Shown: piece by piece, positions 1-6,561 of the stretch
How the letters are laid out: every line of letters begins with the position of its first letter
Numbering within the stretch: the stretch's first letter is position 1
NCBI GenBank assembly: GCA_004557655.1
Contig: SFGJ01000038.1
Span: forward strand, 1 to 7,293
Reading direction: 5' to 3'
DNA from: Clostridiales bacterium
GTDB lineage: Bacteria; Bacillota; Clostridia; Oscillospirales; Oscillospiraceae
DNA length: 7,293 nucleotides
Made by a program: the position numbers and the translations under genes
The notes under the pieces: generated by a model
Database searches by the model: none
Told to the model about the DNA's origin: nothing
The model's input: the letters and a program-made list of their open reading frames with translations, nothing else

Positions 1-519
1 GCGCTCCTTGCGGGTGTCCACGATGAACAGAGCGCCGGGCAGCTTCTTCATTTCCTTCACGCCGCCCAGATACTTCTCCAGCTTCTCGATCTCGCCCAGA
101 TGCTTGATAACTTCCTTCTTGGGCAGCATATCGAAGGTGCCGTCAGCCTGCATGGTCTTGAGCTGATTCAGACGGTCCACGCGGGTACGCATGGTCTTGA
201 AGTTGGTCATCATGCCGCCCAGCCAGCGAGCGTTGACATAGAACATGTTGCAGCGCAGAGCCTCATCCTTGATAGCTTCCTGCGCCTGCTTCTTGGTGCC
301 CACAAACAGCAGGCTCTGGCCGGACTCGCTGAGCTCACGCACAAAGCTGTAAGCCTCCTCCAGCTTCTTCACGGTCTTCTGCAGGTCGATGATGTAGATC
401 CCGTTGCGCTCGGTGTAAATATAGGGAGCCATCTTGGGGTTCCAGCGGCGAGTCTGGTGACCGAAGTGCACACCGGCCTCCAGCAGAGCCTTCATGGAAA
501 CAACATTCTGATTTGCCAT
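1..519 (-). CDS. rpsB: 30S ribosomal protein S2 (partial, N-terminal 173 codons)
   Basis: S2 binds the 30S subunit near the head-platform junction and helps S1 to associate. The translation begins MANQNVVSMKALLEAGVHFG and continues with HQTRRWNPKMAPYIYTERNG, the S2 family signature. Further on come IDLQKTVKKLEEAY, FVGTKKQAQEAI, RWLGGMMTNFKTMR and LPGALFIVDTRKER, all in the expected order. The reading frame runs off the left edge at residue 173 of a family that is usually about 230-260 residues. The start is set by AAAGGAG (531-537), 11 bases upstream of the ATG. It has its own promoter (629-657) and a structured leader. In most bacteria tsf follows rpsB; that would lie outside the window. I see no anomaly in the coding part. 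Confidence 0.97.
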   Translation of the reverse strand, partial: MANQNVVSMKALLEAGVHFGHQTRRWNPKMAPYIYTERNGIYIIDLQKTVKKLEEAYSFVRELSESGQSLLFVGTKKQAQEAIKDEALRCNMFYVNARWLGGMMTNFKTMRTRVDRLNQLKTMQADGTFDMLPKKEVIKHLGEIEKLEKYLGGVKEMKKLPGALFIVDTRKER

Positions 520-556
520 TTTGTTCAGTTCTCCTTTGAATTTAGTTTTTTACCTC

Positions 557-612
557 CAGACTTTTCCTCCCCCCGGCCAACCGAATCGGCACCGACCGAG
601 AGTCCAAGTCTG
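557..612 (-). promoter_or_regulatory. Structured 5' leader hairpin of rpsB, candidate S2 autoregulatory RNA
   Basis: Between the promoter and the rpsB ribosome binding site, the transcript can fold into a long hairpin. CAGACUU (612-606) pairs with AAGUCUG (563-557). Inside it, nine continuous pairs join 602-594 to 578-570, three of them G-U. An apical CCG/CGG stem (589-587 with 583-581) closes the loop. No uridine tract follows, so it does not look like a terminator. Ribosomal protein leaders often bind their own product, and rpsB is known to be autoregulated in other bacteria. That this RNA binds S2 is inference; the pairing is seen directly. Confidence 0.5.
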
Positions 613-628
613 TGCGGAATGCTGAAAT

Positions 629-657
629 ATAATACCATATCCAAATATTAATTGCAA
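629..657 (-). promoter_or_regulatory. Sigma-A-type promoter for rpsB
   Basis: On the minus strand there is a -35 TTGCAA (657-652), a 17-base spacer and a -10 TATTAT (634-629). Transcription would start near 622, giving a leader of about 100 bases before the rpsB ATG at 519. The surrounding bases are AT-rich, in contrast with the coding regions. Confidence 0.8.
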
Positions 658-691
658 GTAGTTTTTATATATTTTCTGTCATTTTCCCGCC

Positions 692-976
692 TCATCCCCA
701 GTGTCTGCGCTTACGGTCCGGCGGACCGTCCCGCCGCTGAAAAGGTTTGTCTATGAGAATGATGTCATCTCCGAACTTTTGTATGCAATCCCAGGGTATG
801 TAATAATCCTCCCCCCTGCCGAACAGGCCGAAAAAACGGCTGGGACCGAATACGATCAGCGCCCGCACCTCTCCCTCCGGCAGCTTCACCTCCACATCTC
901 CCACGCAGCCGAGCCTGCATCCGTCGCAGAGATTAATGACCTCCTTGCGCCGCAGTTGTGTGAACCGATTCATCAT
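692..976 (-). CDS. YlmC/YmxH-family PRC-barrel protein (sporulation-associated)
   Basis: A 94-residue protein with the family's N-terminal pattern RRKEVINLCDGCRLGCVGDV (9-28). The middle, PEGEVRALIVFGPSRFFGLF (33-52), is followed by DYYIPWDCIQKFGDDIILID (57-76) and a basic tail. This matches the single PRC-barrel domain proteins called YlmC/YmxH, found across spore-forming Firmicutes. Their biochemical role is not established; 'sporulation' is a naming convention in annotation. The ATG at 976 is preferred because AAAGGGG lies about 8 bases upstream. An in-frame ATG at 997 has no ribosome binding site. It lies downstream of the feo operon beyond a hairpin terminator. I see no convincing promoter of its own, so it may depend on readthrough. 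Cysteines at 17, 20 and 24 are notable but have no assigned role. Confidence 0.88.
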   Translation of the reverse strand: MMNRFTQLRRKEVINLCDGCRLGCVGDVEVKLPEGEVRALIVFGPSRFFGLFGRGEDYYIPWDCIQKFGDDIILIDKPFQRRDGPPDRKRRHWG

Positions 977-1032
977 AGTATCCACCCCTTTAGGCATCTT
1001 ATGCCCGCCGGAGGCCTAATGTGCCAGTCCCC

Positions 1033-1067
1033 CAAAATCAGGCGGGCGCCGCAAAAGCAGCGCCCGC
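1033..1067 (-). terminator. Hairpin terminator after the feo operon
   Basis: GCGGGCGC (1042-1049) pairs perfectly with GCGCCCGC (1060-1067). The minus-strand transcript then continues CTGATTTT, a weak T tract. It begins 11 bases past the stop codon of the Cys-rich gene. The hairpin is very stable, but the uridine run is short, so readthrough into the 692-976 gene is possible. Confidence 0.6.
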
Positions 1068-1077
1068 ACAGATCATT

Positions 1078-1209
1078 TCACTTTTTCCCGCATCCGCTAC
1101 AGCCCCGGCAGTTTCCGCAGCAGCTCTTTTTCCCCCGAAGGATATGCGCAACGGCCGCACCGGCGCACAGGAGGATCACACCCAGCAGGATCCAATCGCC
1201 AAAACTCAT
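1078..1209 (-). CDS. FeoB-associated Cys-rich membrane protein
   Basis: A 43-residue protein. An N-terminal membrane span (about residues 6-24, WILLGVILLCAGAAVAHIL) is followed by a basic RGKK and a tail with the cysteine pattern CCGNCRGCSGCGKK (30-43). This is the architecture of the small proteins annotated as FeoB-associated Cys-rich membrane proteins, which sit directly after feoB in many Firmicutes. The start at 1209 overlaps the feoB stop by ATGA, with GGAGGG (1220-1215) five bases upstream; a longer in-frame reading to 1263 lies inside feoB and lacks support. The five tail cysteines could bind iron or an Fe-S cluster, or sense redox state, on the cytoplasmic side. That role is inferred, as in the FeoC idea, and not shown. 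Being last in the operon suggests it assists FeoB. Confidence 0.88.
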   Translation of the reverse strand: MSFGDWILLGVILLCAGAAVAHILRGKKSCCGNCRGCSGCGKK

Positions 1210-3212
1210 AGTAACCCTCCGATCCGGTACACCAGCATACCCGCCAGCCACGCGACCCCGCACTGCAGGATCACCACGCCCAGCATCTTCCAGAACGACC
1301 TCAGCTCACGCCGGATGGCGGCCACGGCGGCAACGCACGGTGTATATAAAAGGGTAAACACAAGGAATGACAACGCCGACAGCGGCGTAAACAAAGACCC
1401 CAGCACAGACCCCAAGGCTGCCACATTGGTTCCCAGCAGCACCCCCAGGGTAGACACCACCGCCTCCTTGGCGGTGAAACCGGAGATAAGCGCTGTAGCC
1501 ACTCGCCAGTCGTCAAAGCCCAGGGGCTTAAAGATCCCGGAAATGAACTGACCCACCATGGCCAGCAGGCTGTCCGCACTGTCCGTCACCACATTCAGCT
1601 TTGCGTCAAAGGTCTGCAGGAACCAGATGATGATCGTGGCTAAAAAGATCACCGTGAATGCCCGCTCCAAAAAGTCCCGGGCCTTTTCCCACAGCAGCAG
1701 ACCCACGCTCCTGGCAGACGGCATCCGGTAATTGGGCAGCTCCATGACGAAAGGCACGGGTTGCCCCCGGAAAGCCGTGTTTTTCAGCACCAGCGCCAGC
1801 AAAATACCCAGCAGAATACCGGTCACATACAGACCGATCATCACCACCGCCGCGTACTTGGGGAAAAATGCCGCCGAGAACACCGCATAAATAGGTATCT
1901 TTGCCGAGCAGCTCATATACGGTGTGAGCAATATGGTCATCTTTCGATCCCGATCCGAGGACACGGTGCGGGTGGCCATAATCGCCGGCACCGTGCAGCC
2001 GAAGCCGATGAGCATAGGTACGAAGCTGCGTCCGGACAGTCCGATCTTACGCAGCAGCCTGTCCATGACAAAGGCAACCCTTGCCATGTAGCCGGTATCC
2101 TCCAGAATGGACAGGAAGAAAAACAGAGTCACGATGATGGGCAGGAAGGACAGAACGCTCCCCACGCCTGCAAATATGCCGTCCACAATGAGGCTGTGCA
2201 CCACGGGGTTGATGCCGTAGGCCGTGAGCCCCTTGTCCACCAGCATGGTGAGCTTGTCAATGCCCAGGCTCAAGAAATCCGAGAGATTCTGCCCGATAAG
2301 GTTGAAGGTCAGGTAGAAAATCAGGAACATCACCCCGAAGAATACCGGCAGAGCCGTGTATTTCCCGGTGAGGATCTTATCCATCCGCACAGAGCGGCGG
2401 TGTTCCTTGCTCTCGTGGCACTTCACCACGCAGATCTCCACTACGCTCTCGATGAAGCTGTACCGCATATCCGCCAGAGCCGCGTTGCGGTCCAAGCCTC
2501 TCTCGTTTTCCATCTGCACGATGCAGTGCTCCAGCATCTCCTTCTCATTCTGATCCAACTGCAGCTGCCGCAGTATCCCCTCGTCGCCCTCAATGAGCTT
2601 GGTGGCAGCGAACCGCGCGGGGATCCCCGCCTTGTCGGCGTGATCCTGGATCATATGTACCACTGCGTGAATGCACCGGTGCACCGGCGAATCCGGGGCA
2701 CAAAAGTCGTACACCTTGGGCAGGGTCTTCCCACGGGCGGTATGCACCGCCTGATCCAGAAGCTCCGACACGCCCTCGCCCTTCGCGGCGCTGATAGGCA
2801 CCACCGGGATACCCAAACACCGGCTCAGCTCCCGCACATCAATGGTACCGCCGTTGGCGTGCACCTCGTCCATCATATTCAGAGCCAGCACCATGGGCAC
2901 CCGCAGCTCCAGAAGCTGCAGCGTCAGGTAGAGGTTGCGCTCGATGTTGGTGGCGTCAATGATATTGATAATGCCATCGGGCTTTTCATTGAGAATGAAA
3001 TCCCGGGTGACAATCTCCTCCTGGGTATAGGGCCGCAGGGAGTAGATACCCGGCAGATCCACCACAGAACCGCTCTTGCCGTCCTTGATCTCTCCCATTT
3101 TCTGATCCACCGTCACGCCGGGGAAATTGCCCACATGCTGATTGGAGCCGGTAAGTGCGTTAAAGAGGGTGGTTTTGCCGCAATTCTGATTGCCAACCAA
3201 TGCAAAAATCAT
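1206..3212 (-). CDS. feoB: Ferrous iron transporter FeoB (GTPase-permease)
   Basis: FeoB imports Fe2+ through the cytoplasmic membrane under control of its own N-terminal G domain. The protein has 668 residues, in the normal range for Gram-positive FeoB. The G domain shows G1 GNQNCGKT (7-14), the G2 threonine in PGVTVD (31-36), G3 DLPG (52-55), G4 NMMD (112-115) and G5 SAA (141-143). A helical linker (about 180-280) leads to the membrane part from about residue 286. That part contains the conserved gate motifs GFGCTVPA (403-410) and PYMSCSAKIPIY (431-442), with cysteines 406 and 435. Later spans lie around 455-477, 517-532, 571-595, 613-634 and 642-662. The start at 3212 overlaps the feoA stop by ATGA, with GGAGGAG (3227-3221) upstream. 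No key residue is missing. Confidence 0.97.
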   Translation of the reverse strand: MIFALVGNQNCGKTTLFNALTGSNQHVGNFPGVTVDQKMGEIKDGKSGSVVDLPGIYSLRPYTQEEIVTRDFILNEKPDGIINIIDATNIERNLYLTLQLLELRVPMVLALNMMDEVHANGGTIDVRELSRCLGIPVVPISAAKGEGVSELLDQAVHTARGKTLPKVYDFCAPDSPVHRCIHAVVHMIQDHADKAGIPARFAATKLIEGDEGILRQLQLDQNEKEMLEHCIVQMENERGLDRNAALADMRYSFIESVVEICVVKCHESKEHRRSVRMDKILTGKYTALPVFFGVMFLIFYLTFNLIGQNLSDFLSLGIDKLTMLVDKGLTAYGINPVVHSLIVDGIFAGVGSVLSFLPIIVTLFFFLSILEDTGYMARVAFVMDRLLRKIGLSGRSFVPMLIGFGCTVPAIMATRTVSSDRDRKMTILLTPYMSCSAKIPIYAVFSAAFFPKYAAVVMIGLYVTGILLGILLALVLKNTAFRGQPVPFVMELPNYRMPSARSVGLLLWEKARDFLERAFTVIFLATIIIWFLQTFDAKLNVVTDSADSLLAMVGQFISGIFKPLGFDDWRVATALISGFTAKEAVVSTLGVLLGTNVAALGSVLGSLFTPLSALSFLVFTLLYTPCVAAVAAIRRELRSFWKMLGVVILQCGVAWLAGMLVYRIGGLL

Positions 3213-3439
3213 TCAGCGACCTCCTCCACCTCTATTTTTTTACCGTCCTCCACACGCAGGGTCAGCTCATAGCCCCGCACACGGATCTCAATAGGATCTC
3301 CCATGGGCGCCACTTTCTGCAGTGTGACTTTCGTCCCCGGGATCAGCCCCATATCCAGCAGCCGGCACCGCAGCGGCCCCTGTCCGCCCACCCGGCGGAT
3401 CACGGCGCTGCTGCCGATCTTTAACTCATTTAATGTCAT
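3209..3439 (-). CDS. feoA: Ferrous iron transport protein FeoA
   Basis: A 76-residue SH3-like protein, the usual size for FeoA, a cytoplasmic partner thought to regulate FeoB. The family pattern is visible: L-K-I-G near the start (6-9), then RLLDMGLIPGTKVTL (26-40), then GDPIEIRVRGYELTLR (47-62). The ATG at 3439 is chosen because GGAG lies about 8 bases upstream; an ATG five codons earlier, at 3454, would overlap that site. It is the first gene of the operon, reading feoA-feoB-Cys-rich. The genes overlap by four bases each, which implies translational coupling. A strong promoter lies just upstream. Confidence 0.95.
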   Translation of the reverse strand: MTLNELKIGSSAVIRRVGGQGPLRCRLLDMGLIPGTKVTLQKVAPMGDPIEIRVRGYELTLRVEDGKKIEVEEVAE

Positions 3440-3466
3440 TTTTACACTCCACATTGTTTTTTATAA

Positions 3467-3495
3467 ATTGTACTATGATTTCTCGCCCCCGTCAA
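3467..3495 (-). promoter_or_regulatory. Sigma-A-type promoter for the feo operon
   Basis: Minus strand: -35 TTGACG (3495-3490), 17-base spacer, -10 TACAAT (3472-3467). Transcription would begin near 3460, about 20 bases before the feoA ATG. Iron-dependent control by a Fur or DtxR-type repressor would be expected from the pathway. I could not find a convincing palindromic box around this promoter. Confidence 0.8.
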
Positions 3496-3613
3496 TGGCG
3501 GCAGACAAAAAAGGCTTGTGCCGAAGTATATTTCAAATAATGCCTGGAAACGATCCAAAACAGGCCGCCGAAAGGCGTGGTGCGCACAGGCACAAAGTGC
3601 AAATCAGCAAAGT

Positions 3614-3647
3614 AAAACGCCCCCGTGCCTTTACGGCGGCGGGGGCG
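3614..3647 (-). terminator. Terminator of the TM2-domain gene
   Basis: CGCCCCCG (3618-3625) pairs with CGGGGGCG (3640-3647), and GCC/GGC extends the stem inside. On the minus strand the hairpin is followed by TTTTACTTT. It starts 15 bases after the stop codon at 3662, so it fits the end of the TM2 gene and insulates it from the feo promoter. Confidence 0.7.
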
Positions 3648-3661
3648 AATGTGCCTGCATT

Positions 3662-3997
3662 TTACAGCAAAACCATAAGCTTATTAAAGTTTAAATCCCT
3701 TGCCTTTTTCTGCACAGTGAACCAATCCACAATAGTCAGAATTCCAAAACAGCCAAGGGTCAGCAGCTTCAAAATACCCATTCCCGTTTCACCAAGCATG
3801 AACCGATCGATACCGAGCGAGCCGAGAAAAATAGAAACCAGCAAAATTGTTGTGGGGTCCTTAAGCTCCGTGGAAACAACGAGATTGAATTTTGATTCAT
3901 CTGTCTGAAGAAGTTTATCCTTCAGGTAGATGATCTTTTCCGCTGGGAAATACTTTTGATTGGTCATTACAAATAAATCCACCTTTTGCGCATCCAT
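3662..3997 (-). CDS. TM2 domain-containing membrane protein
   Basis: A 111-residue protein. The soluble N-terminal part (1-47) has no motif I recognise. It is followed by a TM2 domain: a first span at about 50-66, the hallmark LGSLGIDRFMLGETGMGILK (58-77) with its Asp-Arg-Phe turn, and a second span at about 74-94 ending in VDWF. A charged tail closes the protein. TM2 proteins are small two-span membrane proteins whose bacterial function is unknown. The ATG at 3997 follows AGGAG; an in-frame TTG at 4015 lies upstream of that site and is unlikely. Base composition is clearly lower in GC than in feo and typA, as in the divergent xre gene, suggesting shared recent acquisition. The gene ends in its own terminator. 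Confidence 0.85.
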   Translation of the reverse strand: MDAQKVDLFVMTNQKYFPAEKIIYLKDKLLQTDESKFNLVVSTELKDPTTILLVSIFLGSLGIDRFMLGETGMGILKLLTLGCFGILTIVDWFTVQKKARDLNFNKLMVLL

Positions 3998-4020
3998 AAT
4001 CTCTCTCCTCTTCAATGTAT

Positions 4021-4045
4021 AAAATATCCCGAAATGGGATATTTT
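4021..4045. promoter_or_regulatory. 25-bp inverted repeat between the TM2 and xre genes
   Basis: AAAATATCCC (4021-4030) and GGGATATTTT (4036-4045) form a perfect inverted repeat around the five bases GAAAT. On the plus strand it ends in six T's and resembles a weak terminator. On the minus strand it lies at the start of the TM2 transcript. It could be a second regulator site, an RNA hairpin, or both; its core differs from the 15-bp palindrome. Confidence 0.5.
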
Positions 4046-4074
4046 TTGATACCAATTTGGTATGCTTTTGTCAA
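4046..4074 (-). promoter_or_regulatory. Promoter of the TM2 gene
   Basis: Minus strand: consensus -35 TTGACA (4074-4069), 17-base spacer, -10 TATCAA (4051-4046). Transcription would start near 4039, about 40 bases before the ATG at 3997. A perfect palindrome (4049-4063) covers half of the -10 and much of the spacer. A second one (4021-4045) covers the likely start point, so a repressor bound at either would block this promoter. Confidence 0.65.
4049..4063. promoter_or_regulatory. 15-bp perfect palindrome, candidate operator for the adjacent XRE repressor
   Basis: ATACCAA-T-TTGGTAT is a perfect palindrome with a single central base. It sits within the TM2 promoter and 21 bases before the xre ATG. 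Small XRE regulators commonly bind short palindromes in the divergent intergenic region next to their own gene. Binding by this protein is inference from position and symmetry. Confidence 0.55.
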
Positions 4075-4084
4075 GAGGTTATGT

Positions 4085-4294
4085 ATGAAACGATTAAAAA
4101 AATTGAGAGAACAACGGCATATATCTCAATTAAAGTTGGCGATGGACTTGGGATTGAATCAAAACGCCGTCAGCCGCTATGAAAACGGTGTGCGGGAAGC
4201 CGATTATGCAACCCTTATCCTCTTTGCCGACTATTTCGGCGTGTCCATAGACTATTTACTTGAGCGGACAGACAACCCCGCCATGAATCAATAA
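4085..4294 (+). CDS. XRE-family helix-turn-helix transcriptional regulator
   Basis: A 69-residue protein that is almost entirely one HTH_3/Cro-CI domain: RLKKLREQRHISQLKLAMDL (3-22), then LNQNAVSRYENGVREADY (24-41) containing the recognition helix, then LILFADYFGVSIDYLLERTD (44-63). There is no second domain for ligand or peptidase activity. The ATG at 4085 follows AAGAGG (4073-4078) with a six-base spacer; a longer reading to 3986 crosses both palindromes and has no ribosome binding site. It is divergent from the TM2 gene and probably represses that gene and itself. It is the only plus-strand gene in the window, shares the AT-rich composition of its partner, and ends two bases before a strong terminator. 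A xre promoter of its own is not obvious. Confidence 0.9.
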   Translation: MKRLKKLREQRHISQLKLAMDLGLNQNAVSRYENGVREADYATLILFADYFGVSIDYLLERTDNPAMNQ

Positions 4295-4324
4295 AAACGG
4301 AACGGCGTTTGCCGTTCCGTTTTT
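4293..4324. terminator. Bidirectional terminator between xre and typA
   Basis: A perfect 14-base inverted repeat, AAAAACGGAACGGC (4293-4306) and GCCGTTCCGTTTTT (4311-4324), with a GTTT loop. It has a T tract on both strands. It overlaps the xre stop codon and lies 9 bases beyond the typA stop, so it can end both converging transcripts. Confidence 0.93.
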
Positions 4325-4333
4325 CAGCTAAAA

Positions 4334-6166
4334 TTATTTTTTCTTGCCTCCATGGGTGGCCTTCATGCGTTTTTCGTGGTTTAGAATGGTCTTGCGGATG
4401 CGCAGATTCTCCGGCGTGACCTCCAGCAGCTCGTCGTCGGCCAGAAATTCCAGGCACTGCTCCAGGCTCATCCGTCTGGGGGGCACCAGCCGCAGGGCGT
4501 CATCCGAACCGGAGGCACGGGTATTGGTCTGCTGCTTCTTCTTGCAGACATTCACGGTAATGTCCTCCTGCTTGGGAGACACGCCCACCACCATGCCCTC
4601 GTACACCTTCACGCCGGCGCCGATGAAGAGGGTGCCGCGTTCCTGGGCGTTAAACAGACCGTAGGTAATGGATTCGCCGGTTTCAAATGACACAAGAGAG
4701 CCGGTATTCCGGCGGTTCATCTCACCCTTGAAGGGCGCGTAACTGTCAAAGACACTGGCCATGATGCCCTCGCCCCGGGTATCCGTGAGGAACTCATTGC
4801 GGTAGCCGAACAGCCCACGGGACGGCACCAAAAACTCCACCTTCATACGGCTGCCCACGGGGGTCATCTCCACCAAATCTCCCTTTCGGGCGCCAATCTT
4901 TTCAATGACAGGGCCGACGGATTCGCTGGGCACATCCACCACCAGGCGTTCGATAGGCTCGCACTTTTTGCCGTCAATGGTCTGGTACAGCACGCGGGGA
5001 GGCGAAACCTGGAACTCATACCCCTCCCGGCGCATGGTTTCAATCAAGATGGACAAGCTCATCTCGCCGCGGCCCGCCACATTGAAGGCGTCCATAGCCC
5101 CGGGGATCTCAGAAACCCGCAGGGACACATCCTTCAAGGTTTCCCGGAACAGGCGCTCCCGAAGCTGGCGGGAGGTAACATACTTGCCCTCGCGGCCGGC
5201 GAAAGGAGAATCGTTGATGGAGAAGGTCATCTCCATGGTGGGAGCGGAGATCTTCACAAAGGGCAGCGGCTCCACAGCGGTGGGATCGCAGATGGTGTCT
5301 CCGATGGTGATGTCCCCGATACCACTGAGGGCAATAATATTGCCGGCGGTAGACGCAGTGACGGGCTTTTTGCCCAGTCCCTCAAACTCATACAGACTCA
5401 CAGCCTTGGCTTTCTTGGCCGGTGCGTCAGGATCGTGATAATTGCACACGGCGATCTCCTGGTTCTGCTTCAGTGTGCCCCGCTCAATGCGTCCGATGGC
5501 TATCCGGCCCACAAACTCGTTGTAGTCAATGGCGGACACCAGCATCTGGAACGGCTCGTCCACATCGGCCTCGGGGGCGGGAATATACTCCAGAATGGTG
5601 TCAAACAGGGGCTTGAGATCCGTGCCCACCACATCGGGAGAGTAGGAGGCTATGCCCTGCCGCGCGGAACAGAACAGCATGGGGGAATCCAACTGTTCCT
5701 CCGTGGCGTCCAAATCCAGCAGCAGCTCCAGCACCTCGTCCACCACCTCATGGATGCGCTGGTCGGGCCGATCGATCTTGTTCACCACCACGATGACCCG
5801 GTGCCCCATCTCCAGAGCACGACTCAGCACAAAGCGGGTCTGTGGCATGGGACCCTCGGCGGCGTCCACCAACAAAATCACGCCGTTGACCATCTTCAAA
5901 ATACGCTCCACCTCGCCGCCGAAGTCAGCGTGGCCCGGGGTGTCCACAATATTGATCTTTGTGTCGCCGTAGCGAATGGCGGTATTTTTGGCCAGAATGG
6001 TAATGCCGCGCTCACGCTCCAGGTCATTGGAGTCCATGACACGATCCACGGTCTCCTGATTCTCCCGGTACACACCACCCTGCTTGAGCATTTCGTCCAC
6101 CAGAGTGGTCTTGCCGTGGTCGACATGGGCGATGATGGCAACATTTCTCAGTTTATCGTTCTGCAA
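4334..6166 (-). CDS. typA: Translational GTPase TypA/BipA
   Basis: TypA is a ribosome-binding GTPase of the EF-G/LepA group, linked to 50S assembly and growth under stress. Counting from the start chosen here (610 residues, typical of the family), G1 is AHVDHGKT (13-20), G2 is RERGIT (51-56), G3 is DTPGH (75-79) and G4 is NKID (129-132). EF-Tu-like domain 2 and EF-G-like domain 3 follow. The C-terminal part carries the TypA-specific VPSRGLFGYRNEFLTDTRGE region and a lysine-rich end. The start is probably TTG at 6166, because AAAGGGG (6182-6176) lies nine bases upstream and the product then begins MQNDKLRNVAIIAHVDHGKT as in relatives. An ATG at 6187 adds seven residues but has no ribosome binding site. 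Reading further upstream enters the promoter. It is a single-gene unit. Confidence 0.96.
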   Translation of the reverse strand: MQNDKLRNVAIIAHVDHGKTTLVDEMLKQGGVYRENQETVDRVMDSNDLERERGITILAKNTAIRYGDTKINIVDTPGHADFGGEVERILKMVNGVILLVDAAEGPMPQTRFVLSRALEMGHRVIVVVNKIDRPDQRIHEVVDEVLELLLDLDATEEQLDSPMLFCSARQGIASYSPDVVGTDLKPLFDTILEYIPAPEADVDEPFQMLVSAIDYNEFVGRIAIGRIERGTLKQNQEIAVCNYHDPDAPAKKAKAVSLYEFEGLGKKPVTASTAGNIIALSGIGDITIGDTICDPTAVEPLPFVKISAPTMEMTFSINDSPFAGREGKYVTSRQLRERLFRETLKDVSLRVSEIPGAMDAFNVAGRGEMSLSILIETMRREGYEFQVSPPRVLYQTIDGKKCEPIERLVVDVPSESVGPVIEKIGARKGDLVEMTPVGSRMKVEFLVPSRGLFGYRNEFLTDTRGEGIMASVFDSYAPFKGEMNRRNTGSLVSFETGESITYGLFNAQERGTLFIGAGVKVYEGMVVGVSPKQEDITVNVCKKKQQTNTRASGSDDALRLVPPRRMSLEQCLEFLADDELLEVTPENLRIRKTILNHEKRMKATHGGKKK

Positions 6167-6230
6167 TGGCAAAAGCCCCTTTCTCATGGCTGATTCTGTA
6201 TCTTTGTGCAAATTCTGCACTAACCTTTGT

Positions 6231-6259
6231 ATTATAGGCTCATAAGCGGAAGATTGCAA
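6231..6259 (-). promoter_or_regulatory. Strong promoter of typA with A-tract upstream region
   Basis: Minus strand: -35 TTGCAA (6259-6254), 17-base spacer, consensus -10 TATAAT (6236-6231). Transcription would start near 6224. Upstream of the -35, on the same strand, lie A-tracts at 6271-6277, 6283-6288, 6298-6302 and 6308-6312, an arrangement like an UP element or bent DNA. The leader has a small GTGCA/TGCAC hairpin before the ribosome binding site. Confidence 0.82.
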
Positions 6260-6561
6260 TAGTTTCTCCGTTTTTTTGTCTCTTTTTTGCCTCTTTGTTT
6301 TTCTGCATTTTTCTCCGCTTTATGCCGCGCATAAAGTGCAAGAGCCGAAAAAGGCCTTGCGGCATAACTGCCGCCCTGTAAATTAGCAGGGATTTTTACT
6401 GTGTCTGAGGTACAAATTAGCAGAGAAGCCTTTTTTCTTAGCTGAACAGCGATTTTCCCACTAAAAATTCTTAGCAAGACCTTTCGCCTTTTTTAGCAAG
6501 ATCGGGGCAAAAGTGATGGTAAAACGGAAAAATTAAGATTGCATGAAACCGGAAAATAAGA
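6260..6561. other. Gene-free AT-rich region with hairpins and short repeats
   Basis: No credible gene lies here. It holds the A-tracts upstream of typA, a palindrome CTTTATGC-CGC-GCATAAAG (6318-6336), a GCGGCA-TAAC-TGCCGC hairpin (6359-6374), and four direct copies of a TTAGCA motif (6380-6389, 6414-6423, 6471-6478, 6493-6500). An open frame across 6232-6477 overlaps the typA promoter and has no recognisable protein features. Confidence 0.6.

Noticed and set aside
100..651. Plus-strand open frame opposite rpsB and its leader
   Set aside because: It is antisense to S2 coding sequence and the rpsB leader, has no ribosome binding site and no recognisable domain.
713..729. ACGGTCC-GGC-GGACCGT hairpin near the end of the YlmC/YmxH-family gene as a terminator
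   Set aside because: It lies within the coding sequence and no T tract follows on the minus strand, so it is more likely a chance feature of Arg/Asp/Pro codons.
1761..3272. 503-codon plus-strand open frame opposite feoB
   Set aside because: It is a shadow of the GC-rich feoB frame: histidine- and glutamine-rich, with no domain or ribosome binding site. feoB itself is unambiguous.
3440..3500. Fur or DtxR-type iron box at the feo promoter
   Set aside because: I looked for a 19-base palindrome over the -35 to +1 region and saw none with enough matches. Control is likely but not shown here.
5435..6193. 252-codon plus-strand open frame opposite typA
   Set aside because: It is antisense to well-conserved G-domain sequence and has a low-complexity, His/Leu-rich composition typical of shadow frames.
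6232..6477. 81-codon minus-strand frame upstream of typA
   Set aside because: It overlaps the typA -35/-10 region and the A-tracts, and its lysine-rich tail simply reads the A-tracts.
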